From an uncultured Azospirillum sp. (lineage in GTDB: Bacteria > Pseudomonadota > Alphaproteobacteria > RF32 > CAG-239), in contig CABUBU010000017.1 in the NCBI GenBank assembly GCA_902489795.1, positions 1 through 35,548 on the forward strand: a stretch of DNA of 35,548 nt. Reading direction: 5' to 3'. Position numbers and translations under genes: made by a program. Below are positions 1-7,452 of the stretch, piece by piece (positions within the stretch are counted from its first letter, which is position 1; every line of letters begins with the position of its first letter). A model generated the notes under the pieces. The model worked only from the letters and a program-made list of their open reading frames with translations, did no database searches and had not been told where the DNA came from.

Positions 1-2428
1 CCCCGTCAAACGGCATCACAAAGGTACGCGCCGCCAGCCGGTCAACCGGCGGAGTGGCAATGATCGAAAGCTGCTTGACCCCGGTCAGAGACATTTGCAG
101 CGTCCGCGGGATCGGGGTGGCGGTCAGCGTCAGCACATGCACGTCAGCCTTGAGGTTTTTCAGCTTTTCCTTGTGCGCAACGCCGAAATGCTGTTCTTCG
201 TCGATAATCAGCAACCCGAGGTTGGCAAATTCGATGTTGTTGGCCAAAAGCGCATGAGTGCCGATCACAATATCCACCGCGCCGCCCTTCAGACCTTCCT
301 TAACCTTTCGCGTCTCCGCCGGCGTCTGCAGCCTCGAAAGCATACGCACGTTGAGCGGAAAACCGGCCATCCGCTGTTTGAAATTATAATAGTGCTGCCG
401 CGCCAGCAAGGTTGTCGGCACGATCAATGCTACCTGCGCGCCTGCCATTGCTACGGCGAACGCCGCCCGCAGCGCCACTTCGGTTTTGCCGAAGCCGACG
501 TCGCCGCAGACCAGCCGGTCCATCGGAATACCGGCTGCCAGATCGCCCAGCACGTCACCGATCGCATTCAACTGATCTTCGGTTTCGTTATAGGGAAAAC
601 CGGCGCAAAACTCATCATAAAGCCCTTCCGGCGCAACGTAAGCTTCCGCCTTTTTCAACTGACGCTGCGCGGCGATGGCAATCAGTTTTTCGGCAATTTC
701 ATGAATCCTTTTTTTGACTTTTGCCTTTTTTGCTTCCCAGGCCGCGCCGCCGAGCGTATCCAGCTGAATATTGTCGTCGTCTATCCCGTAACGGGAAACG
801 GTTTCAATGTTTTCCACCGGCACGAACAGTTTGTCGTCGTTGGCATAAACGATTTTCAGACAGTCATGCGGCGCACCGCCGGCCGTGATATTCTCAAGCC
901 CCATGAAACGGCCGATGCCGTGTTCGATATGCACCACCAGCTCGCCGACGTTAAGCGAGGAAATGTCGGCGATAAAGTCTTTTGAAGTTACTTTTTTGGC
1001 CGTCCGCCGGTTTTGCCGTGCCCCTAAAACATCCTGTTCGGAAACCAGGCAAAGCCCTTCCCCGCGAAAACCGTGCGGCAGCGGCAGCACCGTCATCGCC
1101 ACCCGGTTTGCCGCCGCTTTGTCAAGCGCCTGCTGCCAGGTCTCGGCAAAGGTAAAGTCAAGACCGGCATACGGAGTTTCGGCCTTGGCGTCGGAGATCA
1201 GCGAAAACAGACGTTCCCGGGAACCGGGCGTATAGCAGCAGACAATCCTTTTTAGTTTGCCGTATTCGCTGAAATAGGCCAAAAGATCAAGATAAACCTG
1301 CGCCGCATTGACACTCTTGGCGGCGGAAAAATCGCGTCCGGGCAAAACGCCGCTGTCTTTGTTGCCGTCGCCGTCGGGCAGATTAAGTCCGGTCAGCGTC
1401 ACCGCACGCCGTTTTTCGACGATTGCGGAAAACTCTTTTGCCGCAAGAAACATCAGTTCCGGCGCCACCGGACGATAGGCGTCCGCCTCGCCCTGATTTT
1501 TGACTTTAAGCGCTTCCAGACGGGAAACATAATGGTCGGCAATGCTTTCGCTTTTGGCGGCAAGCGCCGCGTCGGCGTTGCGCCCGACGACGATTTTTGC
1601 CCGCGGCAGATAGTCAAACAGGGTCGGTAACGGCTCCTCATAGAAAAACGGCAGCCAGTTTTCCATTCCCATATACTTGCGCCCGTTTGACACCGCTTCG
1701 TAAATTTCGTCGTCCTTAAAAGCGGCGCCGAAAGCCTCCCGGTAACGGCTGCGGAAAGTTTTGACCGTATTGTCGTCCAAAACCACTTCGCCCGCCGCCC
1801 GGAACAGATAGCTCTTTTTTTCGCCCGTGGTGCGCTGGCTCAAAACGTCGAAAGTGCGGATTTTTTCCACCTCGTCGCCGAACAGGTCAATGCGCAGCGG
1901 CTCCGACGTACCGGTCGGAAAAATGTCGAGAATATCTCCCCTGACGGCATATTCTCCCGGTTCCATCACCTGTTCGATCCGGCTGTAGCCGTTAATCGAC
2001 GCATAGTGTAAAAAATCGTTGAAATTCAGACTTTCGCCAACCTTAATTTCTTTCATTGAATTAAGGAATATCCGCTTCGGCGGCAGTTTCTGCAAAACCG
2101 CGCCGACGCTGGCGGCAATGATCCGCGGACGTTTTGTTTCCGGTGCAAATGCCAGTTTTCCGAGCGTATCGGTACGCCGGGCGATGATGTTGACGGTGGG
2201 CGAAACCCGGTCATACGGCACCGTATCCCAGGCCGGGAAACGCAAAATTTCCGCCTGCGGAAGCAGAGCCTGCAAAATGTCGGCGTTTTGTTCCAGCACC
2301 ACGCCGTCGCTGGCTATATATAAAATGTCCGTTTCGCTCTGCCGCCAGAGGTCTGCCACCGCAAAGGGTTCAAAACCTTCGCTGACGGAAGAAACGGAAA
2401 TCGGATCCTGATCGGGGTTTTTCGCCAT
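1..2428 (-). CDS. mfd: Transcription-repair coupling factor Mfd (C-terminal part cut by the window edge)
   Basis: Mfd is the ATP-driven translocase that removes RNA polymerase stalled at DNA lesions and recruits UvrA. Reading leftward from ATG at 2428 there are 809 open codons to the window edge; the family is about 1150 residues, so roughly the last third is outside. Seen here: the UvrB-like N-terminal module, the RNA-polymerase-interaction region with the EHGIGRFMGLE signature, the Walker A motif GDVGFGKTE (about residues 642-650), the DEEQHFGV box (about 743-750) and TATPIPRTLQMS. The open frame ends at the edge with RTFVMPFDG, which is why no stop is seen. It diverges from recG across 83 bases, a pairing of two repair helicases that share the RecG-like helicase core. 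No internal damage is visible. Confidence 0.97.
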   Translation of the reverse strand, partial: MAKNPDQDPISVSSVSEGFEPFAVADLWRQSETDILYIASDGVVLEQNADILQALLPQAEILRFPAWDTVPYDRVSPTVNIIARRTDTLGKLAFAPETKRPRIIAASVGAVLQKLPPKRIFLNSMKEIKVGESLNFNDFLHYASINGYSRIEQVMEPGEYAVRGDILDIFPTGTSEPLRIDLFGDEVEKIRTFDVLSQRTTGEKKSYLFRAAGEVVLDDNTVKTFRSRYREAFGAAFKDDEIYEAVSNGRKYMGMENWLPFFYEEPLPTLFDYLPRAKIVVGRNADAALAAKSESIADHYVSRLEALKVKNQGEADAYRPVAPELMFLAAKEFSAIVEKRRAVTLTGLNLPDGDGNKDSGVLPGRDFSAAKSVNAAQVYLDLLAYFSEYGKLKRIVCCYTPGSRERLFSLISDAKAETPYAGLDFTFAETWQQALDKAAANRVAMTVLPLPHGFRGEGLCLVSEQDVLGARQNRRTAKKVTSKDFIADISSLNVGELVVHIEHGIGRFMGLENITAGGAPHDCLKIVYANDDKLFVPVENIETVSRYGIDDDNIQLDTLGGAAWEAKKAKVKKRIHEIAEKLIAIAAQRQLKKAEAYVAPEGLYDEFCAGFPYNETEDQLNAIGDVLGDLAAGIPMDRLVCGDVGFGKTEVALRAAFAVAMAGAQVALIVPTTLLARQHYYNFKQRMAGFPLNVRMLSRLQTPAETRKVKEGLKGGAVDIVIGTHALLANNIEFANLGLLIIDEEQHFGVAHKEKLKNLKADVHVLTLTATPIPRTLQMSLTGVKQLSIIATPPVDRLAARTFVMPFDG

Positions 2429-2440
2429 GGCTTTATCTTC

Positions 2441-2470
2441 TTGTTTACTTCTCTCACAAAAATATATACA
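2441..2470 (+). promoter_or_regulatory. Likely sigma-70 promoter of recG
   Basis: TTGTTT (2441-2446) and TATACA (2465-2470) are separated by 18 bases in the mfd-recG gap. The predicted start of transcription lies about 35 bases before the recG ATG. Inferred from consensus only. Confidence 0.4.
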
Positions 2471-2511
2471 ATTACCGACGATAGCAACCTTTTTTTTCGA
2501 GGCAGAAAGAT

Positions 2512-4596
2512 ATGCGGCCGTCTTTTTTATACCCCTTGTTTGCTTCGCCTTCGTCCGTTCGCGGCGTCGGCGACAAATACGCCGCGCTGCTCGAAAACCT
2601 CGGCATCGGAAAAATCGTCGACCTGCTCTGGCATCTGCCCTATGCCGTCAACGACCGCCGGCGGACGGCTTCCGTCCGTGCTCTCAAAAACGGCGAAATC
2701 AACACCGTTCTGATCCGGGTAATCGAACATATTGCTCCCAAAAGCCGCAAACAGCCCTATCAGGTTTTGTGCGAAGACGAAGCGGGAAACGAACTGACGC
2801 TCGTTTTTTTCAAAGCCTATCCCGATTCCATCCGCAAAAACCTGCCGGAGGGGTACGAACGTCTGGTCAGCGGCAAAACCGAACTGTTCAACGGCCGTTG
2901 GCAGATGAGCCATCCGGATTATATCGTCGCCCCGGAAAACGGCCGGCAAATTCCGGAAATCGAACCTGTCTACGGTCTGACCGCGGGAATTACCAACAAA
3001 TTTATCTGCCGGCTGGTTCATCACGCGCTGTCTTTGGTGCCGCCGCTGCCCGAGTGGCTGGAGACAAACCACCAAAAGGCTCTGAACCTGCCGTCTTTTG
3101 CCGAAGCCCTGCGGCGGGCGCATCATCCCTGCGGCGCCAACGATCTTTTGCCTTCAAGCCCCGCCCGCATGCGGCTGGCTTATGACGAACTGCTGGCCAA
3201 CCAGCTGGCGCTGGCATTGGTGCGGGAAAAGGTAAAAAAGCAGGCCGGCCGCAAGATCGCCGGCAACGGCATGCTCCGCCGCCGGGTTCTCGAATGTCTG
3301 CCGTTTTCGCTCACCGCCGCGCAGGAAAAAGTGCTGGCGGAAATCTACCGCGACCAGGCTGCCGAAAGCCGTATGCTGCGATTGCTTCAGGGCGACGTCG
3401 GCAGCGGCAAGACGATCGTCGCCCTGCTTACCATGCTCAACGCGGTCGAATGCGGCACTCAGGCGGCAATCATGGCGCCGACGGAAATTCTCGCCAAACA
3501 GCATTTTGACACCATCGCTTCGCTTCTGGAAGAAATTGGCCTCAAGGCCGCGCTTTTGACCGGTCGTATCAAAGGCAAAGCCAGAACGCAGCTGCTGGAA
3601 GAACTGAAAGAGGGCAAAATCAACATCCTGATCGGAACCCACGCCCTGTTTGTCGAAGACGTGACTTTTGCCGATCTCGCCTGCGTAATCATCGACGAAC
3701 AGCACCGCTTCGGCGTCCACCAGCGTTTAAACCTTTCGGACAAAGGCAGCCGTGCCGACATTCTGGTGATGACGGCCACCCCCATCCCGCGGACATTAAT
3801 TCTGACCGCCTTCGGCGACATGGAATATTCCAAAATCGACCAGCTTCCCGAAGGGCGCAAACCGGTTGACACCAGAGTAATGCCGCTTACCAAAATCGAC
3901 GAAATCATTCCCGCCGTCAAACGCAAAACGGAAAACGGCGAACGGATCTACTGGGTCTGCCCGCTGGTCGAAGAATCGGAAAAAATGGATCTGGCAGCCG
4001 CCGAAAACCGTTTTGAGATTCTGCAAAAGACTTTCGGCGACAAAGTCGGTCTGGTGCACGGCAAGATGAAAGAAAAGGAAAAAGACGCCGTGATGGAACG
4101 TTTCAAAAAAGGCGAAATCGAACTGCTGGTAGCCACTACCGTAATCGAAGTCGGCGTCAACGTGCCGGAAGCCACCGTCATGATTGTTGAACATGCCGAA
4201 CGTTTCGGGTTGGCACAGCTTCACCAGCTGCGCGGACGGGTTAAGCGAGGGGTAAAACCCGCCGTCTGCATTCTGCTTTACGGTTATCCGCTGGGCGAAA
4301 CCTCGCGTGCGCGGCTGAACATCATGCGCGATACCGAAGACGGCTTTTTGATTGCGGAAGAAGATCTGAAGCTGCGCGGCGGCGGAGAAATTCTCGGCAC
4401 CCGTCAGAGCGGCGCCGAGCAGTTCCTGCTGGCAGAAATGCCCGAACACCAAAATCTGCTGATCACCGCCAACAAAGACGCGCGGATGATCATAGCTGCC
4501 GATCCCGATCTTGCTACATCCCGCGGACAGGCGCTGCGCACCCTTCTCTATCTGTTTGAGCGCGACGACGCGGTCAAAACCTATCTTGCGGGCTAA
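2512..4596 (+). CDS. recG: ATP-dependent DNA helicase RecG
   Basis: RecG regresses stalled replication forks and branch-migrates Holliday junctions. The 694-residue length matches the family (about 690). The N-terminal wedge/OB region covers about residues 1-230. The helicase core follows: GDVGSGKT (294-301), APTEILAKQH, the DEQHRFGVHQR box, TATPIPRTL, then the second helicase lobe with VATTVIEVGVNVPEA and QLRGRVKRG. The C-terminal DLKLRGGGEILGTRQSG segment is the RecG signature. The ATG at 2512 is chosen because the protein then starts with the usual short N-terminus before the wedge domain (RGVGDKYAALLENLGI). The Shine-Dalgarno is weak (GGCAGAAAGAT). The frame is intact throughout. Confidence 0.97.
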   Translation: MRPSFLYPLFASPSSVRGVGDKYAALLENLGIGKIVDLLWHLPYAVNDRRRTASVRALKNGEINTVLIRVIEHIAPKSRKQPYQVLCEDEAGNELTLVFFKAYPDSIRKNLPEGYERLVSGKTELFNGRWQMSHPDYIVAPENGRQIPEIEPVYGLTAGITNKFICRLVHHALSLVPPLPEWLETNHQKALNLPSFAEALRRAHHPCGANDLLPSSPARMRLAYDELLANQLALALVREKVKKQAGRKIAGNGMLRRRVLECLPFSLTAAQEKVLAEIYRDQAAESRMLRLLQGDVGSGKTIVALLTMLNAVECGTQAAIMAPTEILAKQHFDTIASLLEEIGLKAALLTGRIKGKARTQLLEELKEGKINILIGTHALFVEDVTFADLACVIIDEQHRFGVHQRLNLSDKGSRADILVMTATPIPRTLILTAFGDMEYSKIDQLPEGRKPVDTRVMPLTKIDEIIPAVKRKTENGERIYWVCPLVEESEKMDLAAAENRFEILQKTFGDKVGLVHGKMKEKEKDAVMERFKKGEIELLVATTVIEVGVNVPEATVMIVEHAERFGLAQLHQLRGRVKRGVKPAVCILLYGYPLGETSRARLNIMRDTEDGFLIAEEDLKLRGGGEILGTRQSGAEQFLLAEMPEHQNLLITANKDARMIIAADPDLATSRGQALRTLLYLFERDDAVKTYLAG

Positions 4597-4626
4597 ACGA
4601 ACACTCGTTACCGTAAAAGTTCGTTT
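4595..4626. repeat. Perfect 8-bp inverted repeat before the XRE regulator remnant
   Basis: AAACGAAC (4595-4602) and GTTCGTTT (4619-4626) are exact inverted copies 16 bases apart. They touch the recG stop codon on one side and the ATG at 4627 on the other. A dyad directly at the start of an XRE-type regulator would fit an autoregulatory operator; it could also fold at the 3' end of the recG message, but there is no T-run. Confidence 0.5.
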
Positions 4627-4897
4627 ATGATAAAGATAAACGATGCAGTTAAGTTTAGTGATACGGTTGTGCAGCTTCTACGAGAGGAGAGAGTGCGTAG
4701 GGGTGTTAGTCGGTACCGGCTTGCGAAAGATTGTGATATTAGCAAAAGCTCGGTTAATTATTGAGCGTAATAAACAAATTCCTACCATAAAGACTCTTGT
4801 GATTATAACGGATTACCTAGGAATTAGTCTTGATGATTTGATAAAAAAAGCCGAATTCAGGCATCGGATTATATATTCAAAGAACAAGAAAGATTAG
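4627..4897 (+). pseudogene. XRE-family helix-turn-helix regulator, broken by a frameshift
   Basis: Reading from ATG 4627 gives an HTH_3/XRE start (LLREERVRRGVSRYRLAKD, then DISKSSVNY), which hits TGA at about 4762. One frame over, the sequence continues as IERNKQIPTIKTL and DYLGISLDDLIKK, the second half of the same domain. The join expected from the family is S-V-N-Y-I-E-R-N, so two bases have most likely been lost at AATTATTGAG. Codon use is AT-rich, unlike recG or rpoD, which suggests acquisition from elsewhere. An intact product would be a small (about 85 residue) DNA-binding protein. A sequencing error or programmed frameshift is possible but there is no slippery heptamer at the break. 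Confidence 0.7.
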
Positions 4898-4900
4898 CTC

Positions 4901-5188
4901 ATGGTCGGAAAGTCTATTGATATACCATTTATTGAGGCAGAATATAAATTTGATGATTGGATAAAATATTTAATTTTTATGCATCTTTTGTCCTATATAT
5001 TAAAACCAGCTTCGGAGGAAGGTTTGAAAGGGTTCGCCTTACCTATTTCTTTTTATATTCAAACGTTTATGGTGAAAAATGTTCAGAAACTTTTGTGTTG
5101 TCTTTCTGGCGGCTCTGACAACCTTCATTCTGCTGCTGACTTTTTATATTGTGCGTTCCGACCTGTCGTTAAAGCTTATCTTATTTAG
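4901..5188 (+). CDS. Doubtful hypothetical ORF after the XRE remnant
   Basis: This is an open frame of 95 codons starting three bases after the XRE remnant stop. The first 57 codons are AT-rich like the regulator and contain a hydrophobic stretch (about residues 24-34). From about 5079 the DNA becomes GC-richer and a different frame encodes a convincing membrane segment, so the second half is probably read in the wrong frame. I recognise no family. It may be the remains of a regulator partner, or nothing. Confidence 0.2.
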   Translation: MVGKSIDIPFIEAEYKFDDWIKYLIFMHLLSYILKPASEEGLKGFALPISFYIQTFMVKNVQKLLCCLSGGSDNLHSAADFLYCAFRPVVKAYLI

Positions 5189-5397
5189 CGTCGGAAACGT
5201 CTTGTACATCAAAAACATACTTCCCGTCGTTGCGGCCGCCATACAGCCTTTTACCGGTCTGTCCGGATTAATATATTTTGCCGGCAGAAAACATCTTGTC
5301 CTCATTGTTTTGTTCTGTACACAGATTTTGTAACGGTCTTTTTACCGGGAACGCTGCGTGAAGACAAAAATTTTCTGGCACGGGAACAAAAACAGAC
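5079..5397 (+). pseudogene. Remnant of a multipass membrane protein
   Basis: From ATG 5079 the frame encodes two or three hydrophobic segments (FCVVFLAALTTFILLLTFYI near residue 4, then LPVVAAAIQPFTGLSGLIYF near residue 48) and stops at 5333. The sequence carries on sensibly in another frame (YTDFVTVFLPGTLREDKNFL) until it runs into the glycosyltransferase remnant. This looks like a frameshifted fragment of a longer integral membrane protein. I cannot name the family. It lies against a truncated GtrB-like gene, so a deletion that fused two neighbouring genes is likely. Confidence 0.4.
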
Positions 5398-5400
5398 TGA

Positions 5401-6045
5401 TCACGTTTTGAATCGACTGAAAAAAACTATGCCGGCGCCAACATCGTTTACGGCGTCCGCAGAGAACGCTCTTCCGACACCTGGTTCAAACGGGTAAGTG
5501 CTCAGGCTTTTTATCGGCTATTGCTGGCACTCGGTGTCAAAATCGTTTACAATCACGCGGATTTCAGAATGATGACTCGGCGGGCAGTCGAACAGCTGAA
5601 ACGTTTTCCCGAACGCAATTTATTTCTGCGTGCGGTGGTACCGTTGGTCGGTTTCAAATCGGACAGCGTTTATTACAGCCGCCCCCCGCACTGCCGGCAC
5701 GACCAAATATCCGCTGAAAAAAATGCTGGCCTTTGCCTGGAACGGCGTTTCCGGCTTTTCGATCGTGCCGCTCCGGCTGGTTCCCTGCTCGGCTTTCTCA
5801 TTTCGCTGCTCGGCGCCGCTTTCATCATCCGCATCCTGTTTACCTGGAACGCCCGCGGAACCGTTGCCGGCTGGTCGTCAACCATCACCCTCATTACCTG
5901 CTTCAGCGGCGTGCAGCTTCTTTCCCTGGGCGTCATCGGCGAATATATCGCCAAAATTTTCGTTGAAGTGAAACGCCGGCCGCTTTACATCGTTGACGAA
6001 AAAATCAAACATCTGCCGGGCAAAAAGAAAGAAGCCGGAAAATAA
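5401..6045 (+). pseudogene. Truncated, twice-frameshifted GtrB/DPM1-like glycosyltransferase (GT2)
   Basis: Three pieces in two frames align end to end with the C-terminal half of GtrB-type polyprenyl-phosphate glycosyltransferases. Piece one carries NIVYGVRRERSSDTWFKR, HADFRMMTRRAVEQL and PLVGFKSDSVYYSR. Piece two, shifted at a run of C near 5680, carries RTAGTTKYPLKKMLAFAW and FSIVPLRLV. Piece three, shifted back near 5785, carries GFLISLLGAAFIIRILF and LLSLGVIGEYIAKIFVEVK, the two C-terminal membrane helices. The N-terminal GT-A core with the nucleotide-binding DDGS and DxD motifs is absent. An intact enzyme would load a sugar onto undecaprenyl phosphate. Two frameshifts plus a missing catalytic domain make this a pseudogene. 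Confidence 0.8.
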
Positions 6046-6068
6046 CCGCCGCCCGTTCTCCGGCAGCC

Positions 6069-6518
6069 TCAGCCCTGCACCAGACTTTCCGCGGTTTTAT
6101 GTCCGGTGGCAAAGTCTTTGACCAGAAAAGTCGTCACCGGCGCCGCCGAATGCTTTTCAAACAGCAGTCCATGACCAAGGCAAAGACCGACGATAATGTT
6201 AAGTTCAGTTCCTTTTTCATTCAAATAGTCCGCTTGAGACAACGGATCACAGCTTGGTCCGTGCAATTCCTCATTGAGCTCAGAAGCCTTCAGTCCACTT
6301 TCTTTGCAGTTGATGATAAAAACCTCAAAACCGGCTTCCTCCAGCAGCTGCGCTAACCGAGCACCATACGCCAGCACACCCACGCAAGATGCAATTCCCA
6401 ATTTCCGAAAACAGGAAAGACGGCAGAAATCAATCAGTTCCTGCAACCTTGATTTGTTTCTGGATTTGGCCGTAAGCAGCATTTGCCGTTTGTCTTCATC
6501 TGAATAATTACATGTCAT
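6069..6518 (-). CDS. DUF1847 family protein
   Basis: The 149-residue protein resembles the C-terminal core of DUF1847 proteins, a cysteine-containing family known mainly from anaerobes and without a proven function. Matching stretches are KLGIASCVGVLAYGARLA, NEKGTELNIIVGLCLGH and APVTTFLVKDFATGHKTA. Cysteines at 45, 71, 90 and 113 with H116 could bind metal or carry redox chemistry; this is inference. Many relatives are longer and have extra N-terminal cysteines, so this is a short form. The start at 6518 has a good Shine-Dalgarno (GGAGA about 11 bases upstream). It stands alone between the glycosyltransferase remnant and a gene-free stretch and has its own promoter. Confidence 0.8.
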   Translation of the reverse strand: MTCNYSDEDKRQMLLTAKSRNKSRLQELIDFCRLSCFRKLGIASCVGVLAYGARLAQLLEEAGFEVFIINCKESGLKASELNEELHGPSCDPLSQADYLNEKGTELNIIVGLCLGHGLLFEKHSAAPVTTFLVKDFATGHKTAESLVQG

Positions 6519-6558
6519 TTGCAGATAGTCTCCTTTGAAATAGTCTCAGATTTTTTTG

Positions 6559-6587
6559 ATAATAACGCCGACCATGCCGGAAAACAA
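6559..6587 (-). promoter_or_regulatory. Likely promoter of the DUF1847 gene
   Basis: On the minus strand TTGTTT (6582-6587) and TATTAT (6559-6564) are 17 bases apart. The implied transcription start is about 35 bases before the ATG at 6518. Confidence 0.45.
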
Positions 6588-6676
6588 GACTTTTCTGCCA
6601 GCGTTTCCCTTCTGTTTTGTTCTGTTGTAAGATTTGTTTAACAACTGACGGATATAATTGCTGAATTATGATATCC

Positions 6677-6710
6677 AGCCAAACCGTCAATAATTCCATA
6701 CGGTTTGGCT
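6677..6710. repeat. Perfect 11-bp inverted repeat
   Basis: AGCCAAACCGT (6677-6687) and ACGGTTTGGCT (6700-6710) are exact inverted copies around a 12-base loop. There is no T-run on either side, so it is not a classic terminator. A TATAAT lies about 20 bases to the left on the plus strand, so the stem could start a small RNA; alternatively it is an operator. Confidence 0.6.
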
Positions 6711-6999
6711 GTTCACAAACCTCTTTTGAAAACAAAACATTCCTCTTTCATGTTTTTCGTTTGTGCATCCGCTTCCTTACGTTACAACAATATCGCACGC
6801 TCGAGGCATATTTTGCGCGACCCTTTCCGTTCCTGCTGTTTTCTTCCTTAGCCGACATTTTCTGCCTTGCTGCAACGACTTCTTCGCCGTTCTTTGCCGC
6901 GTTTGCCTCTCTTCTTCACGGCATTTTCTTTTTCCCCTTGCCTTTGCCCTTTCTTGCGCCGTTATCGCGTTGCCTTCCGTTTTATTTTGTTCTCTTTTT

Positions 7000-7060
7000 G
7001 CCGGCCTGTGTTTTCGTCTTTCCGTCCCTTTTCCGCCTCTAAAAAAACGGACAGGCCGGC
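7000..7060. repeat. Long-spaced 10-bp inverted repeat
   Basis: GCCGGCCTGT (7000-7009) and ACAGGCCGGC (7051-7060) are exact inverted copies, with a second inner pair TCCGT (7021-7025) and ACGGA (7047-7051, sharing one base with the outer arm). The pair could fold into one large stem and marks the end of the pyrimidine-biased segment. Confidence 0.5.
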
Positions 7061-7304
7061 AGTCTCGCGCGGTTTTGCCCCTGAAAGCAATGTTCACTCT
7101 TTTGCATCAGACGAAGAATGTCTGCAGACAAAGCTGCAAGCCCAGCAATTTACATCCGGCGCAGAACTTTTCCGGCAATTCTGTTTTTCCAAAACAGCGG
7201 CAAAGCCTGCGGCTTGACCATGATCAAAGACGCAGAACGGCGCTGTTTCGGCGCTAAAGCATTCTGCCCCGAGAAAAACGAGGGGTTGCTGTTAGAAACG
7301 CAAT

Positions 7305-7340
7305 AAAGCAAAACCCCGGAAAAACCGGGGCTTTGCTTTT
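7305..7340. terminator. Bidirectional intrinsic terminator after rpoD
   Basis: Arms 7305-7319 (AAAGCAAAACCCCGG) and 7325-7339 form a 15-bp stem with one G-U pair and an A5 loop. On the minus strand it lies about 110 bases beyond the rpoD stop. Confidence 0.75.
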
Positions 7341-7452
7341 ACGGTTCACGTCTGCGCAAGCAGGCGGATGCAGACCTTCTGTCCGGCTGTTGGGCTTGCA
7401 CAGTCCGTGGGCTGGACGAATTAATATACCGCTTGTGTCAGCCGGCGGGAGT

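Larger units (their letters stand above)
6588..7304. other. Gene-free stretch with strong pyrimidine bias
   Basis: About 700 bases between the DUF1847 promoter and the rpoD terminator hold no protein I can recognise. From about 6780 to 7040 the plus strand is dominated by C and T (purines on the other strand). The translations of both strands are low-complexity: phenylalanine/leucine/proline-rich on plus, arginine/lysine/glutamate-rich on minus. A perfect TATAAT (6653-6658, plus) has no convincing -35. Two perfect inverted repeats are listed separately. It may be a decayed gene or an unrecognised RNA. Confidence 0.5.

Noticed and set aside
4740..4780. Programmed ribosomal frameshift in the XRE gene
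   Set aside because: No slippery heptamer or downstream pseudoknot is evident, and the expected residue I between Y and E is missing, which fits a two-base deletion better.
6763..7257. Plus-strand 164-codon frame in the gene-free stretch
   Set aside because: It is low-complexity Phe/Leu/Pro/Arg, lacks a ribosome site, and changes character halfway; more likely an effect of pyrimidine bias.
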